From positions 11,236 through 37,350 of the forward strand of contig KN887611.1 of assembly GCA_000934455.1 (NCBI GenBank): a DNA stretch of 26,115 nucleotides, given 5' to 3'. Every line of letters begins with the position of its first letter. The first letter of the stretch is position 1. Source of the DNA: Apostichopus parvimensis (lineage: Eukaryota > Echinodermata > Holothuroidea > Aspidochirotida > Stichopodidae). Below the pieces are notes generated by a model. The model was not told the DNA's origin, ran no database searches, and saw nothing but the letters and a program-made list of their open reading frames with translations. Shown one piece after another: positions 11,101 through 19,343 of the stretch. The position numbers were made by a program, and so were the translations under genes.

Positions 11101-12991
11101 CATCCCTGAATGCCTAGTAATATGCGTGAAATTATAGATTTTACAACCGTGCCTCATTGACAAAACAGTATCCAGCAGTTGTTACTTTTTTCAACCACAC
11201 ATTTTTGCTAGTAGGAAGATCCAACGTGCACTTTCATGGTCTGTAGAATTGTATGAAACATACATTTGTCTTGTAACTTATACCATGAATGGAAGCCTTC
11301 CAAATGTTTTATTTCAGTAATACATTACAGGGTGTCGACAGATACACACAGATCAAATGGAATGTGATTGACGGATTGACATATTAACTGGATAGGTGTC
11401 ATTCTAAGTCCAATAAGAACAGTTTGAAGCTATCAAGTTCTGCATCAGTCATTTGCATTACCCCAAAAGGACACGAGAAGTCTAGAACTCCATATGCTTA
11501 TGTACTGTTTGATCGGTTTAACAACTTTCTGGTGGTCTCTGTCACTTAAAGCTGCACTTTGAGTTGAAATGGTGATAACGACAATGGCCAGGTATCGAAC
11601 TATGTGTAAATCCGAGCTTTGGCGTGCACTCAGAACTTTAGTAAGCTGTTGTAGCTGCTAGCCCACTCAATAAAGGCCCAATAGTAATCTGGAGAGTAAG
11701 ACAAGAGGCCTGAATACCACAAAGTAGTCGCACGACAAGATCATCGGCTGATTCAGTTGAGGTGTTACCTATAACTTAACTCTAAATGCAATATGAGGCC
11801 TAGGATATACTGGCATATCAGTTGGAGCTTAAGAACTTAGGCTGTTCTCTTTGGCCAAACATATAGGCTAGTCTGTGTAATAATGGATCTAGGCTGAATC
11901 TGTAGGAAATTATGAAGAATTTGACCACTCCAATTTGGTGGAAAGTATACACCTTTGGGAGGAGTTAAGATGGCATCTCTATGGCTTCAACAACTTCACT
12001 ACTTTGTCTCCTATCCAGTTAGTGTATTGATCAATGGATTGTTTCAACCAAAAGATTCACATTGTTTTAACCTTAGCTCTTCATGGTTCCTCACAAGGTC
12101 CACTTGGCCAAACTGCTTCCAGAGTTCTTTTCTTGTTTAATTATTTGTTTCCTATCCAATTGCTGTCAGTACTGATATTAAAGCAGGCTGGATAAGGTTT
12201 TATATGTGTCTTTTTTCTTTCTTTTTTTGCAGAAAGAAAATACACCATGTGGACAAAAAATGACGAAGAGTTGGTGGAGAAACACTTTCATCTCATTATA
12301 ACTGAGCAGACAACAAAGCATGTTCCATGTAAGTATTTAAGTAAGTGTAAGTATTGAAGTGTTAGATGATGGGTTACAAAACTGAAGTTAAATTAAACAG
12401 GCATGAGCTTTTCCCGCGTATTTGCGGAATATCCGGGATTTCTTTTCTACCTCGGGGACAGAACTATTATCCTAACACACTGTAGCATATGCAAACTGGA
12501 GCCTATACCGCAAGTTTTGCAAATTTCTGTGATTTTTTTTTACCCCAGGCTCATCCATGATTAAATGCCATCCATAGTTGAATTTGCTTCATTCATGTCC
12601 TTTGTTTATAAATATAGGTCTAAATTAACCTGCCAGCCTACAAATGAGCTATTATCATGCTATTTAGAGGATACCTAATGCATCTCACACAAGAGATTAT
12701 TTCTACTAGATACTGCTTTAACTATTTGGTAAGAAACAAGACTTCCTTTGTCAGGAAGAGTTTGGCAAATACAGATGAGAACACTTTGATGGGTTTAAAA
12801 GCTACGTAATCATCGATGTTAAACTGTATATTTTTCTTTCTACTTCCACAGATATTAAAGCTCAAATTGAAGCATTTCTCAAAACTGCCAAACTTTCACA
12901 GGTGTATCCTTGGACGACCGTGCGCACCAAGATCAACAATGAGAAAGCAAAATGGAAGAAGAGATCCACAGAAAGGATGGATATGCAATGA
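2011..12991 (+). CDS. Gene 1: SET domain / zinc finger / tyrosine-recombinase-like / SANT-like fusion protein (7 coding exons)
   Basis: Seven exons join in frame: 2011-2122, 3928-4090, 7138-7327, 8921-10652, 10905-10952, 12233-12328 and 12852-12991. Every junction has an AG acceptor and GT donor, and the phases agree (1, 2, 0, 1, 1, 1), giving 2481 nt or 826 residues. Domain order: SET about 38-155; zinc-finger-like motifs at 210-229 and 288-307; tyrosine-recombinase-like region about 516-726; basic stretch KKRK at 734-737; Myb/SANT-like segment about 750-815. The ATG follows the acceptor AG directly, so a 5'-untranslated exon probably lies upstream; an upstream coding exon cannot be excluded. 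Inference: a nuclear, DNA-binding chromatin protein derived in part from a mobile element. The proteins it brings to mind are uncharacterised predictions labelled KMT5A- or set-1-like. A plus-strand AATAAA at 14144-14149 is a possible polyadenylation signal. The exon structure is inferred, not confirmed by transcripts. Confidence 0.8.
3123..3130. repeat. Left target-site duplication of hAT element
   Basis: GTCTAGTG directly before the element, identical to 3634-3641. Confidence 0.85.
3131..3633. mobile_element. hAT-type non-autonomous transposon with 8-bp target duplication
   Basis: Lies in intron 1 of gene 1. The left end AAGGGTTTCCCTAACT (3131-3146) and the reverse complement of the right end (AGTTAGGGAACCCCTG, 3618-3633) agree at 14 of 16 positions. 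Both sides carry the same 8-bp flank GTCTAGTG (3123-3130 and 3634-3641), the target duplication length made by hAT transposases. Just inside the ends are C-rich and G-rich stretches. There is no transposase frame in the 503 bp, so it needed an enzyme from elsewhere. Confidence 0.85.
3634..3641. repeat. Right target-site duplication of hAT element
   Basis: GTCTAGTG directly after the element, identical to 3123-3130. Confidence 0.85.
3928..4090 (+). CDS. Gene 1 coding exon 2 (SET domain, N-terminal half)
   Basis: Flanked by acceptor tacccag and donor gtaagc. The product begins SGVFCEKRFKKGDFLLEYIG, then continues with GELIAQEEGEHREANY and ends at GKTK plus two bases of a Cys codon. This matches the opening of SET lysine methyltransferases: a G-x-G-V-F turn that helps bind S-adenosylmethionine, an F-x-K-G-[DE] strand and an E-Y-x-G-E-L-I strand. 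The closest resemblance is to the SETD8/KMT5A type, which has no pre-SET cysteine cluster. The same frame stays open upstream of the acceptor through intron sequence; that part (3690-3927) is not coding. Confidence 0.8.
4091..5094. other. Intron 2 of gene 1, proximal part
   Basis: A run of 13 A at 4210-4222. The stretch starting cagtgttgtag (4251) resembles the left end of an hAT element, but I found no matching right end. Otherwise no feature. Confidence 0.4.
5095..6447. mobile_element. 1.35-kb inverted-repeat element, probably hAT-like, non-autonomous
   Basis: In intron 2 of gene 1. The left end reads TGTTCGACCGA and the right end, reverse-complemented, reads TGTTCGACCGATAGTCGG. Both ends continue inward with clusters of CGATTA/TAATCG (5107-5167 left, 6394-6440 right), typical of sub-terminal binding repeats. 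No clear target duplication was found, so exact boundaries may be a few bases off. Open frames inside (5259-5582 -, 6203-6403 +) do not resemble a transposase. Confidence 0.6.
6448..7137. other. Intron 2 of gene 1, distal part
   Basis: Contains a perfect direct-repeat-1 nuclear-receptor-type motif TGACCTTTGACCT at 6642-6654 and a G-rich run 6612-6625. Open frames here are intronic and have no support as genes. Confidence 0.5.
7138..7327 (+). CDS. Gene 1 coding exon 3 (SET domain, C-terminal half)
   Basis: Acceptor AG at 7136-7137 and donor gtatgt at 7328. The first base completes a Cys codon, giving C-I-D-A-T, a match to the CIDA/CVDA strand of KMT5A-like SET domains. It continues through GRMVNDG, NCKM, VPKLCLFALKDVEKGSEL and CDYG, ending PWRKR. 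The final D-Y-G (residues 144-146) carries the conserved SET tyrosine. The usual N-H-S motif reads N-D-G (106-108). There is no cysteine-rich post-SET segment. The choice of acceptor is fixed by phase: the alternative AG at 7150-7151 would create a TGA stop. Confidence 0.8.
7380..7880. repeat. Diverged tandem duplication in intron 3, unit about 264 bp
   Basis: Two copies begin with CTTACACTTGGAATTTTCT at 7380 and 7644. They share in the same order TATTGTACTAATGCTGTA, ACACTTTGG-TTGGCTACATTAGGGAGA, AATCAAACTGA and AGAAAATGATAC. Copies differ by substitutions and small indels, so the duplication is old. A fragment of the same unit (ATTAGGGAGACATAGAATCA and onward) recurs at about 8335-8364. It follows exon 3 directly but the exon itself is not duplicated. 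Confidence 0.85.
8334..8364. repeat. Third, partial copy of the intron 3 repeat
   Basis: About 30 bp matching the TTAGGGAGACATAGAATCAA part of the repeat at 7380-7880, separated from it by about 450 bp of unrelated sequence. Confidence 0.6.
8921..10652 (+). CDS. Gene 1 coding exon 4 (zinc fingers and tyrosine-recombinase-like domain)
   Basis: A 1732-nt exon in frame from acceptor tgtttttcag (ends 8920) to a gtttga donor at 10653, encoding residues 156-732. Residues 210-229 (CPFCGKYYKKTLTRHIKLIH) form a C-x2-C-x10-H-x4-H finger with a short spacer. Residues 288-307 give C-x2-C-x11-H-x3-C. The second half resembles tyrosine recombinases of Crypton elements: R-L-T-L-F-N-A-K-H-G-G-E-P at the box I position, P-V-L-F-P-D-D-C before a G-W-H-A-L strand, R-N-R-H-H-I-S-T-L-Y as box II, and H-M-G-Y-S in place of L-G-H-S. 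Most catalytic positions differ from active enzymes. If the donor at 10653 is not used, the frame runs on to a TAA at 10667-10669, giving a shorter form. The recombinase assignment rests on motif reading, not a profile search. Confidence 0.75.
10905..10952 (+). CDS. Gene 1 coding exon 5 (basic, nuclear-localisation-like)
   Basis: A 48-nt exon between acceptor tttcatgcag (ends 10904) and donor gtgagt at 10953. It encodes A-KKRKCSEEVKAGTKK, and with the next exon reads on as KKRKY. The two basic clusters about ten residues apart look like a bipartite nuclear localisation signal. Phase agrees on both sides. Confidence 0.65.
10953..12232. other. Intron 5 of gene 1
   Basis: No gene, transposon ends or repeats recognised. 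The short frame at 11955-12140 has no support. Confidence 0.5.
12233..12328 (+). CDS. Gene 1 coding exon 6 (Myb/SANT-like segment, first helices)
   Basis: Acceptor follows a long pyrimidine tract (ttctttttttgcag) and the donor is gtaagt at 12329. The product reads RKYTMWTKNDEELVEKHFH followed by LIITEQTTKHVP. The W-T-x-x-[DE]-E-x-x-[VL] start with an aromatic or hydrophobic helix is typical of Myb/SANT-type DNA-binding or protein-binding modules. It directly follows the basic stretch. Confidence 0.65.
12398..12559. mobile_element. Possible short inverted-repeat element in intron 6
   Basis: Left end CAGGCATGAGC and the reverse complement of the right end (CATGGATGAGC) match at 9 of 11 positions. 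The sequence ATTAAA lies just outside both ends. The interior is rich in CCGCG, CCGGG and T runs. The flanking repeat is shorter than the 8 bp expected of hAT elements, so this is tentative. Confidence 0.35.
12852..12991 (+). CDS. Gene 1 coding exon 7 (Myb/SANT-like segment, last helix and stop)
   Basis: Acceptor cttccacag (ends 12851). The frame gives Y-IKAQIEAFLKTAKL, then YPWTTVRTKINNEKAKWKKR and ends at TGA 12989-12991. The W-T-T-V-R-T-K-I-x-N stretch resembles a recognition helix of a trihelical DNA-binding fold and is strongly basic. It completes the module begun in exon 6. Confidence 0.65.
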
Positions 12992-13415
12992 GTTGAAATT
13001 GTTTGAATCCCATTTATTCATTTCTTGGGGACATTGTGAAGGAGTATTAACATGATATTCCCAAAAGAAATTCAGATATAGCTTTGTTTGAATCAGCACT
13101 TTTTTATATTTCTCAATGTAGTGTTAGTGTGCCAGTGGAGAAGAAGCAGAGATTTGTCCATTGTCGTTCGATTCTTTGCTGTTTTGTGCCGTATATGTTT
13201 ATGACATTCTAACACTAATCTGGATTTTAACCTTTTACTCAACTTGTGTCATCTTCATTATTGACCAATCGGTCAGAACTCCATTTGTGGTAAGTAACTT
13301 TCATATGTAATCGTTTCAATATATATGCTATATTCCATAGTGTTTCATAAGTTTCCCATTAGACCATTATTTTATTTTCAATTCTATACCATTTAGTCGC
13401 AAAGTGGAGAAAACC

Positions 13416-13613
13416 GATACTTCGGATGAACATTAGATGGGGCCTACTCACACTTTTGCTAAAGCTACAGCTCTAAATGTAATACTGATTCTTCTGATAC
13501 TTCAGATGAACTTAGGGGGAGGCTTACTCATTATTTGAAGTGATTTTGTTTTTGTTTTTACATTCTGTCCAACCACTTTAGCTAAAGCTACAGCTCTAAA
13601 TGTAATACTGATT
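13416..13613. repeat. Two-copy tandem repeat downstream of gene 1
   Basis: The first copy (13416-13490) and second copy (13496-13613) both start GATACTTC-GATGAAC, continue GGCYTACTCA and end GCTAAAGCTACAGCTCTAAA followed by TGTAATACTGATT. The second copy carries about 40 extra bases, T-rich, in the middle. It is likely a local duplication. Confidence 0.8.
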
Positions 13614-14245
13614 GCATTGGCTATTATTTTTTAGTGAAAACTCTTTCTTTTACCTGGATGATTTTATCCAAGAATCTTTATTATTTCCAGTTAAGAAATG
13701 TTCAAACAAAACTTACTAACAAGGGTGTTGCAATAAGCATATATGCCAGTTTAAGTTGCAAGACACATGTTTTATAGTTTTTAATTTGTAGTGTCTATAT
13801 TTAATAGTTTTATTAAGTTAAGTAAGCCTACGAGCCATAAGCGTGCAGGCGCACTGATTTATCCCATGAAAATCACAATTTATGACCCTTAAATGAATAT
13901 AAAAGCAAAGTGATCAATATTTCGCTATTTATTTCATTAAAATATATGAAGCGGAAATGTAAGCTAGATGACTTAAATTATTGTGAGATGTTAGTTATGA
14001 ATAGCATGAGTAAATTTATATACGATCAGCACGAAAAATTGCTTCAGATAAATTAGTTTGCAAACTTCGTGAATTTTTCCTGTTATTGCAGCAATTCGAT
14101 ATTCATGTTGCAAACCCAACCATTATTATGATTTGGACTACTTAATAAAAAATAACTTTCTATTTAAACACAAAATGTCGCATATATACTTGTCATATAA
14201 TATTAATCTCATACAGCGGTAAAAAAGTAAAAAAAGTAGGACTTT

Positions 14246-14251
14246 TTTATT
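14246..14251 (-). terminator. Candidate polyadenylation signal of gene 2
   Basis: AATAAA on the minus strand, 126 bp past the gene 2 stop codon, in an A/T-rich stretch. Confidence 0.4.
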
Positions 14252-14376
14252 CTTCTCTTCATTTGAAATCTGACATTTGACCATTAAAACTAAATCGACT
14301 TGAAGGTAAAAAATATGTTTTTTTTTCAACGGGTACTATATCAGGTACTACAGCTTCTTTCAATGTTCCATCAATC

Positions 14377-16146
14377 TCAATCATGTCCCATTCTAACTTG
14401 TGGTAGAAACACATCCAGTTTTGCGGATTTGAGATCTTTGTGCTGCTGTATAATCAAGGCACCTTTCCCGTGAGTCATTACGTTAACTACCCGAGCCCTT
14501 CCAACGCGGGTTTTCTCATCTTTTGCTACCGACGAACCCTCATGGTGCCGATCATGTGGCACCGGGGGCTTCCTAACGGCTCCTACTGCCGTAGAGAAAG
14601 TAAGATAATGGGGACTACTTCCAGTGTCCAAATCTTCTTCGTGATTTCTTCGATCATTCTGCCCACTCGTTAAAAATTTATCCTGCTTTTTAGATAATTT
14701 TAATGAAACTTCGGGTTTCTTACATTGATCTTCAACGGAAGGTAGATCTATATTTCCAGGAATATCCACAGTTTTCAAGTGATCGGAACCATCTTCAATT
14801 TTGACAAGAATTTCCGGAGGTGACTTAGTTAATCTTCTGTTTCTATATTTAAAGGTGACGTAATTTTCAGTGGTTTTTACATTTTGCGCATGTGCGATAT
14901 TTACATTACTCTTCAGTGATTGGTTACTTTTTTCCAGATTGTCTTCACGTCGGTATGAATCGAGCGCACCGAGTAGGCGCGATGACTCTACATCCGGGAT
15001 ACACTCTGCGCAGAACACATGACTATGAATGTGCGAAGATGTAGGACTATTTAAACGAGAGGCAAATCTCTGTAGTGCACTGTTATTTTCGTTTTCTAGT
15101 TTGCTGTTTTCTGTTTCCGTTCTGGCGGGAGAAGTTTCATCTATCGTTCTGCTGTCGTCCTGGGAACGCAAAACTTTCAACCTGTGCACGTGGTCTGTAA
15201 CAGAAGCATTTGATGTTTTCCGTGCCTCAAAGGGAATACTGTGTTTTCTCTGATTTTGCGATGAAGTATTTGGGTTATAGGACTCAGTCGAAAAGTTTCT
15301 TAAAGGCGTCAGTGTTTCATCTTTCTGACACTTAAAAAGTTTCTCATCAATTTCCTCTCTGGTTGTTTTATTCTCAAGTAAGTTCAAAACGAAGCTAGTA
15401 TCAATTTCATCCGGATCTTTCGCATTGCGTTTATAAATACAGTCTTGTGACTCATCGCAATCGTCCTTCCTTTTGTTTCGATATTTCAAACTAATTTCTC
15501 CTGGAGTTGGTCTGGTCACCGTTTTCCAAAAACCGTTTCGATTGTCGTGTCTCATGTTGGGATATAAGTAACATGATGACGTGCCATAAGCTCCTATTGT
15601 AAATGACGTGTGCTGACGTGGCGTCGTGTGATTTGTCCAATCACTACTCAGAGATTGAATAGGTGGAACTGGCTTTTTTATAATGATTTTAGTTTCTCCA
15701 TTTTGGAGTCTTGACGGCGCCTTTAAAGATGTTACGTTTTTACCATGTACACTTTGTTCCGAAGAATTAATCAGAGTTTTTCCACGTGATCGCGTAATAG
15801 CCAATGAAGGCGTGTTTCTTGGCGAAAGTCTTGCGACTTGTAAATTTTGCAAGAGTTCCTGTCCCATGTGAGAATGGTCGCCATTACGTTGGAACCGACT
15901 CGGAGTCATAATTTCAACTAATGCATATGCATAATTGATGACGTCAGTGATTGGTGAGATGATGCTGATTGGTGGTCTGGAACTGCTTCTTGTCTGCAAG
16001 TAAGACACTATCACCGAAGAGACCGGAACTCCCGTCTGAAACCAATGAGATGAAACGAATGATAAACAGTTTAGAGGTGGGAGCAAGCATGGTGAACCTG
16101 CGGGCGGGCGGACCGACCGTATACGTGGTTTGTAAGATCGGTTCAT
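14377..16146 (-). CDS. Gene 2: single-exon hydrophilic protein of unknown function
   Basis: An uninterrupted frame of 589 residues if the first ATG (16144-16146) is used. I do not recognise a family. Most of it is polar, rich in Ser, Asn, Lys, Arg and Glu, and probably disordered. Visible features: K-Y-R-N-K-R at 221-226 and K-Y-R-N-R-R at 433-438, each preceded by a short beta-like run; C-A-E-C at 379-382; a perfect SUMO-type site V-K-I-E at 448-451; a more ordered C-terminus about 549-586. The first 79 residues differ in character (hydrophobic, Pro and Ser-rich), and promoter-like elements sit inside that stretch at 15939-15972. Translation may therefore start at ATG 15907-15909 (residue 80) or 15865-15867 (residue 94). 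No transmembrane segment or signal peptide is evident. It runs convergent to gene 1. Confidence 0.65.
   Translation of the reverse strand: MNRSYKPRIRSVRPPAGSPCLLPPLNCLSFVSSHWFQTGVPVSSVIVSYLQTRSSSRPPISIISPITDVINYAYALVEIMTPSRFQRNGDHSHMGQELLQNLQVARLSPRNTPSLAITRSRGKTLINSSEQSVHGKNVTSLKAPSRLQNGETKIIIKKPVPPIQSLSSDWTNHTTPRQHTSFTIGAYGTSSCYLYPNMRHDNRNGFWKTVTRPTPGEISLKYRNKRKDDCDESQDCIYKRNAKDPDEIDTSFVLNLLENKTTREEIDEKLFKCQKDETLTPLRNFSTESYNPNTSSQNQRKHSIPFEARKTSNASVTDHVHRLKVLRSQDDSRTIDETSPARTETENSKLENENNSALQRFASRLNSPTSSHIHSHVFCAECIPDVESSRLLGALDSYRREDNLEKSNQSLKSNVNIAHAQNVKTTENYVTFKYRNRRLTKSPPEILVKIEDGSDHLKTVDIPGNIDLPSVEDQCKKPEVSLKLSKKQDKFLTSGQNDRRNHEEDLDTGSSPHYLTFSTAVGAVRKPPVPHDRHHEGSSVAKDEKTRVGRARVVNVMTHGKGALIIQQHKDLKSAKLDVFLPQVRMGHD
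15939..15972 (-). promoter_or_regulatory. Two CCAAT boxes and a consensus CRE, likely gene 2 promoter
   Basis: On the minus strand CCAAT occurs at 15972-15968 and 15954-15950, followed by the full palindrome TGACGTCA at 15946-15939. The CCAAT boxes are 18 bp apart, close to the spacing usual for NF-Y pairs, and sit just upstream of the CRE. A palindromic ATGCATATGCAT follows at about 15921-15932. This is a common core-promoter layout for NF-Y and CREB/ATF factors. It overlaps the 5' part of the long frame and supports an internal start for gene 2. Confidence 0.5.
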
Positions 16147-16172
16147 TTGACGATTTGACGGTGGGGCGGGGT
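16101..16172. promoter_or_regulatory. GC-box-rich, CpG-rich stretch at the 5' end of gene 2
   Basis: Contains gcgggcgggcgg (about 16099-16110) and ggtggggcggggtgacgtg (about 16160-16178) in an otherwise AT-rich region. These resemble Sp1-type GC boxes and a half CRE. The stretch would be the promoter if translation starts at the first ATG (16146). Confidence 0.35.
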
Positions 16173-16379
16173 GACGTGCCTGCAGATATTTGCTGCAGTG
16201 GTCATCACTTTTTTGTTTGTTATTTTGTTTGATTTTCTAAGTTCGTATTTCTGGACGGTCCGTGTAAAAAGCGCAACCGTTTATACACGTGTAATATATT
16301 ATGTACAAAGAATATATAATCAAGTCCATGTAGACGCAAGGGAACTGAGCTAAGATATGGTTAGTTTGACAGTGGTATG

Positions 16380-16830
16380 GTTAATTATTCGCCTTCAGAA
16401 TAATATTCCAAATACATATCTTGAACTTTGTAATACTATTCTACTGAGAGATAGCCATTCGTACAGAACTATAGATCTAGCTGCTCTAATAATTTTTCTG
16501 ACTTGCTCCTGTTAGATCTGGAAATGGTAAAAGGTCCTTAAAATTTTCTGGAGGCAGGTCGTGGAACAGTCTTCCCCCAAATTTGTAATGCTTGCCAAAT
16601 GTTAATATTTTTAATCGCAATATGAAAACTTATATATTTTGTTTAGATGTCTTATATTTGTTTGTCTATCTTTTTGCCGTCCTTTTTGTGCTTTTGGATG
16701 TTTACCGTTTTTCTACTGCATAATATTGTATATGTATTTTGTATTGAGGGCTCCTCTGGAAAGCAGTGCTTCTGCACTGAGCAGGACTACCCTCATTAAA
16801 GATGACAATAATAAAAAAAAATATAAAAAA
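16380..16830 (+). mobile_element. LINE retrotransposon 3' end, dead and 5'-truncated
   Basis: Decayed coding matches to the far C-terminus of a non-LTR reverse transcriptase: S-H-S-Y-R-T near 16455, then GKRSLKFSGGRSWNSLPPNL (frame starting 16514), a TAA stop, then N-V-N-I-F-N-R-N-M-K-T-Y-I-F. Frames change between blocks. The 3' tail carries a hairpin (16747-16793, including CAGTGCTTCTGCACTG at 16764-16779) and ends in an A-rich run (16806-16830). A hairpin next to a short A-rich tail is usual for CR1/L2-like LINEs, where the element's own enzyme recognises the 3' end. Confidence 0.75.
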
Positions 16831-19190
16831 CGCGGATACGGGGACGGTCATTATTTAATACTCAATAATGCAATATGAGTTGCAGTTTCTTTTGCATGTG
16901 AATGAAAGTAGCCTGGATGCTACAACTTTGTTTTCAAATAAAGCGTTATTGTTTTTAGTTGAATGAGAAGACAAACAACAACAAAAAAGGTTGAGAAGTG
17001 ATGGCTCTTTAAAATGAAATATTCATATTTCTATTGACCTATATACTAAGCATGGACTAACGCTTTAAGAACGAACACGTTTTGCATACTTCACTATATA
17101 TATACCTGAATGGATCGGATGTTAGACACTTTATTATTTACTACGTTCACTGATATTTACTATACTCATTGAAGTTTCCCTTCCATTTTTGAACAAACAA
17201 ATATAAAATTGAATGTCTAATATTTACCTGCAGCATGAGACATATTCATTATAAAAATATCAGATATTATCCTTGACATCGTATCGTAACAAATTTGTAA
17301 GAAAATTATCAAATACTTGTTTAGAAAATCGTTTTCAAATTATCAAGACGACATAAGGTGCAGAAGCAATGGTGCGTGGTTCTTATATATATATTTCCAC
17401 GTCGTTTTCGTTTGTCTCCCTGATAAACAAGTGTAGGATGTGCATATAAGTTAACGGTCAAAGAAACCCTAAGTGAGTCGATAAAATGACGTCAGAGCTG
17501 ATAAGAATGGTAATTGACGGATTATTGGTTTTATTAGTTTGCCTTTGATCGATTTTTGATTACTCAATAAACAATATAACGATAGTGAACTTTAACGATC
17601 CCTGCCGGAACATTTACACAGCAGATTGTATGGCTGATATGGTCAGCCACTGAGGTACTGTAGTATATAGCTATAGCTATTCAGGGATTGAATTTATGTA
17701 TTTGTTGTGGATGTGCGTGTGTGTGGGTATATATATATATATATATATATATTGGACGTGCTAACTTTAGGTCGGACATGCTTATATTGTTTTGGACATT
17801 TTTGAAATATATAACATTGTGTACGTGTGTGTGTGTGGTAGCACTCTAACAGTATTGATCACAGCCTATAATTATGTCAGAATATTTTTTCGCTAAGAAT
17901 ACGAGTCAAACCAATTAAAATAAATAGAAAGCTAGCCGATTTCCATGATTCAAACTATGTAGGTTACTGACGTCAGCCATGTATATTCCACTCAAGAAGT
18001 ATTTTATCCATTAATGTATGGTGAAGCAAACTAAAGGAAAACTGACGTGTTGCGTATAGTCATCTTAAACGTTCCTCTGGACACGACGATATCCACAAAA
18101 AGTATCAATTTGCCTACTCTATCAAACTATATTCCAGACTGTTAAAGAATGGTCAAGGAGTCTTATAAGTGTTTGGTCATTTTAACCTATATGGCCTATT
18201 TAGCAGTTTGTGTGTTTGACGTGTGGATGTAATATTCGTGTCACTACATATAGTCTCGTTAAATTGGCACAGTATACGCTTATACAGATCGGAACATTAT
18301 GACACAATATAGAGTCTCGAAAAATTGTCTCATTATTACAACTGCGCATGCGTCTGCCGTATAGTTTCGGGTAAGGTTAAAAATGATACCATCAAAAGTT
18401 CAACACAAACATCACTAAAATTGACGGTTGGATGCACACGTATGGCTTAGAAAGTTTGACTTAGAATGTGTATAGGCCTACATGTATTAAACATTCACCT
18501 TAGCATATCAGTTAAACATGGCGCATAGTTAAATATCTCTTCTTTTTTTTTTAAAAACTAACTATCATACATCGCTCTTTGTTCCATGTTAACTATACCG
18601 AAAGCTATTGTGACATAAATATTTATTTTTCAACTACAATCATGTCGATCTGTCAACTTGAGCCTGCCTACAACCATGAACTTTTACGCAAAAATTATAG
18701 TCAGAAATTGGATATATAAAAAAAATATCGTTTACTTACACCGTACCAGTTTATTGATTCCCCCGATGGGAAAAATATTCCCCCAGCGTTTAGTCGATCT
18801 TGCGCCGAACAGGCTGTGCACAAAGAACAACGAAGCTTCTATATCTGGGTCTCCACCGTACAAGCCTCTAAAGTATCAGGCCATGGTGTATTTATATCGA
18901 AACTTATCCTGTTGGTCACGATAACTAGGTGTTAATTCTGTCAATTTAAAGACTATATACCAATTGCCTCAGTCATACATGCTTGTAATGGAATCGTATC
19001 TAAGTTGTTGCGCAAACTCGTTATCTTTTGCTACATCCAAACGACTTTTCAGCCGTCTCTTGTTTCTTCCGTTATTTATAAATATCTATCCCAAGGATCA
19101 GGATCCAATGGGTTTGTAGACAAATATATACATACTTGTTTGAAGGACCTCGCATTGGTAAAGGTACTTGCAACCTGTAAATAAGCGTGA
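16831..19190. other. Intergenic stretch, no gene seen
   Basis: No supported gene. It holds two full CRE palindromes TGACGTCA at 17487-17494 and 17968-17975, the (TA)n tract at 17729-17751, a short GT run at 17825-17837 and AT-rich sequence. The frame at 18658-18924 (+) resembles no family and has no splice or start support. Confidence 0.5.
17729..17751. repeat. (TA)n microsatellite
   Basis: About 23 bp of alternating TA after a GT-rich run (17715-17726). Confidence 0.95.
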
Positions 19191-19221
19191 CGTAATAAAA
19201 GTGATTAACTGAAGAGTGCTA

Positions 19222-19275
19222 AAGGATTCGAACTCAGTGCATTTGATTTGTCGTTTTATCGGTTGCTTAGCTATA
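19222..19275 (-). repeat. tRNA-like relic, perhaps the head of a SINE
   Basis: On the minus strand TAGCTAAGC (19273-19265) fits the RNA polymerase III A box TRGCNNAGY. AGTTCGAATCC (19234-19224) differs from the B box GGTTCGANTCC at one position. The spacing of about 39 bp between box starts is close to that of a tRNA. The acceptor and T stems do not pair, so it is not a working tRNA gene. A tRNA-derived SINE fragment is the simplest reading. Confidence 0.4.
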
Positions 19276-19343
19276 TAGTCTGACCTTTATTATGCTATTC
19301 AATTAGTCTGGGCCCGTGACAGTATCATGAAAGACCTCGTGGG

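Larger units (their letters stand above)
12992..14376. other. Convergent intergenic stretch, 3' ends of genes 1 and 2
   Basis: No gene seen. It should hold the 3' untranslated regions of gene 1 (+) and gene 2 (-), which converge. Candidate polyadenylation signals are AATAAA at 14144-14149 for gene 1 and TTTATT (AATAAA on the minus strand) at 14246-14251 for gene 2, 126 bp past its stop codon. The two signals lie about 100 bp apart, so the transcripts may nearly meet. A possible splice donor gtaagt at 13290 could mark an intron in the gene 1 3' untranslated region. Confidence 0.45.

Noticed and set aside
18658-18924. 88-codon open frame
   Set aside because: Starts at a non-ATG codon, low-complexity-free but unmatched, with no context supporting a gene.
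19222-19280. Working tRNA gene on the minus strand
   Set aside because: A and B boxes are present, but the T stem and acceptor stem do not pair.
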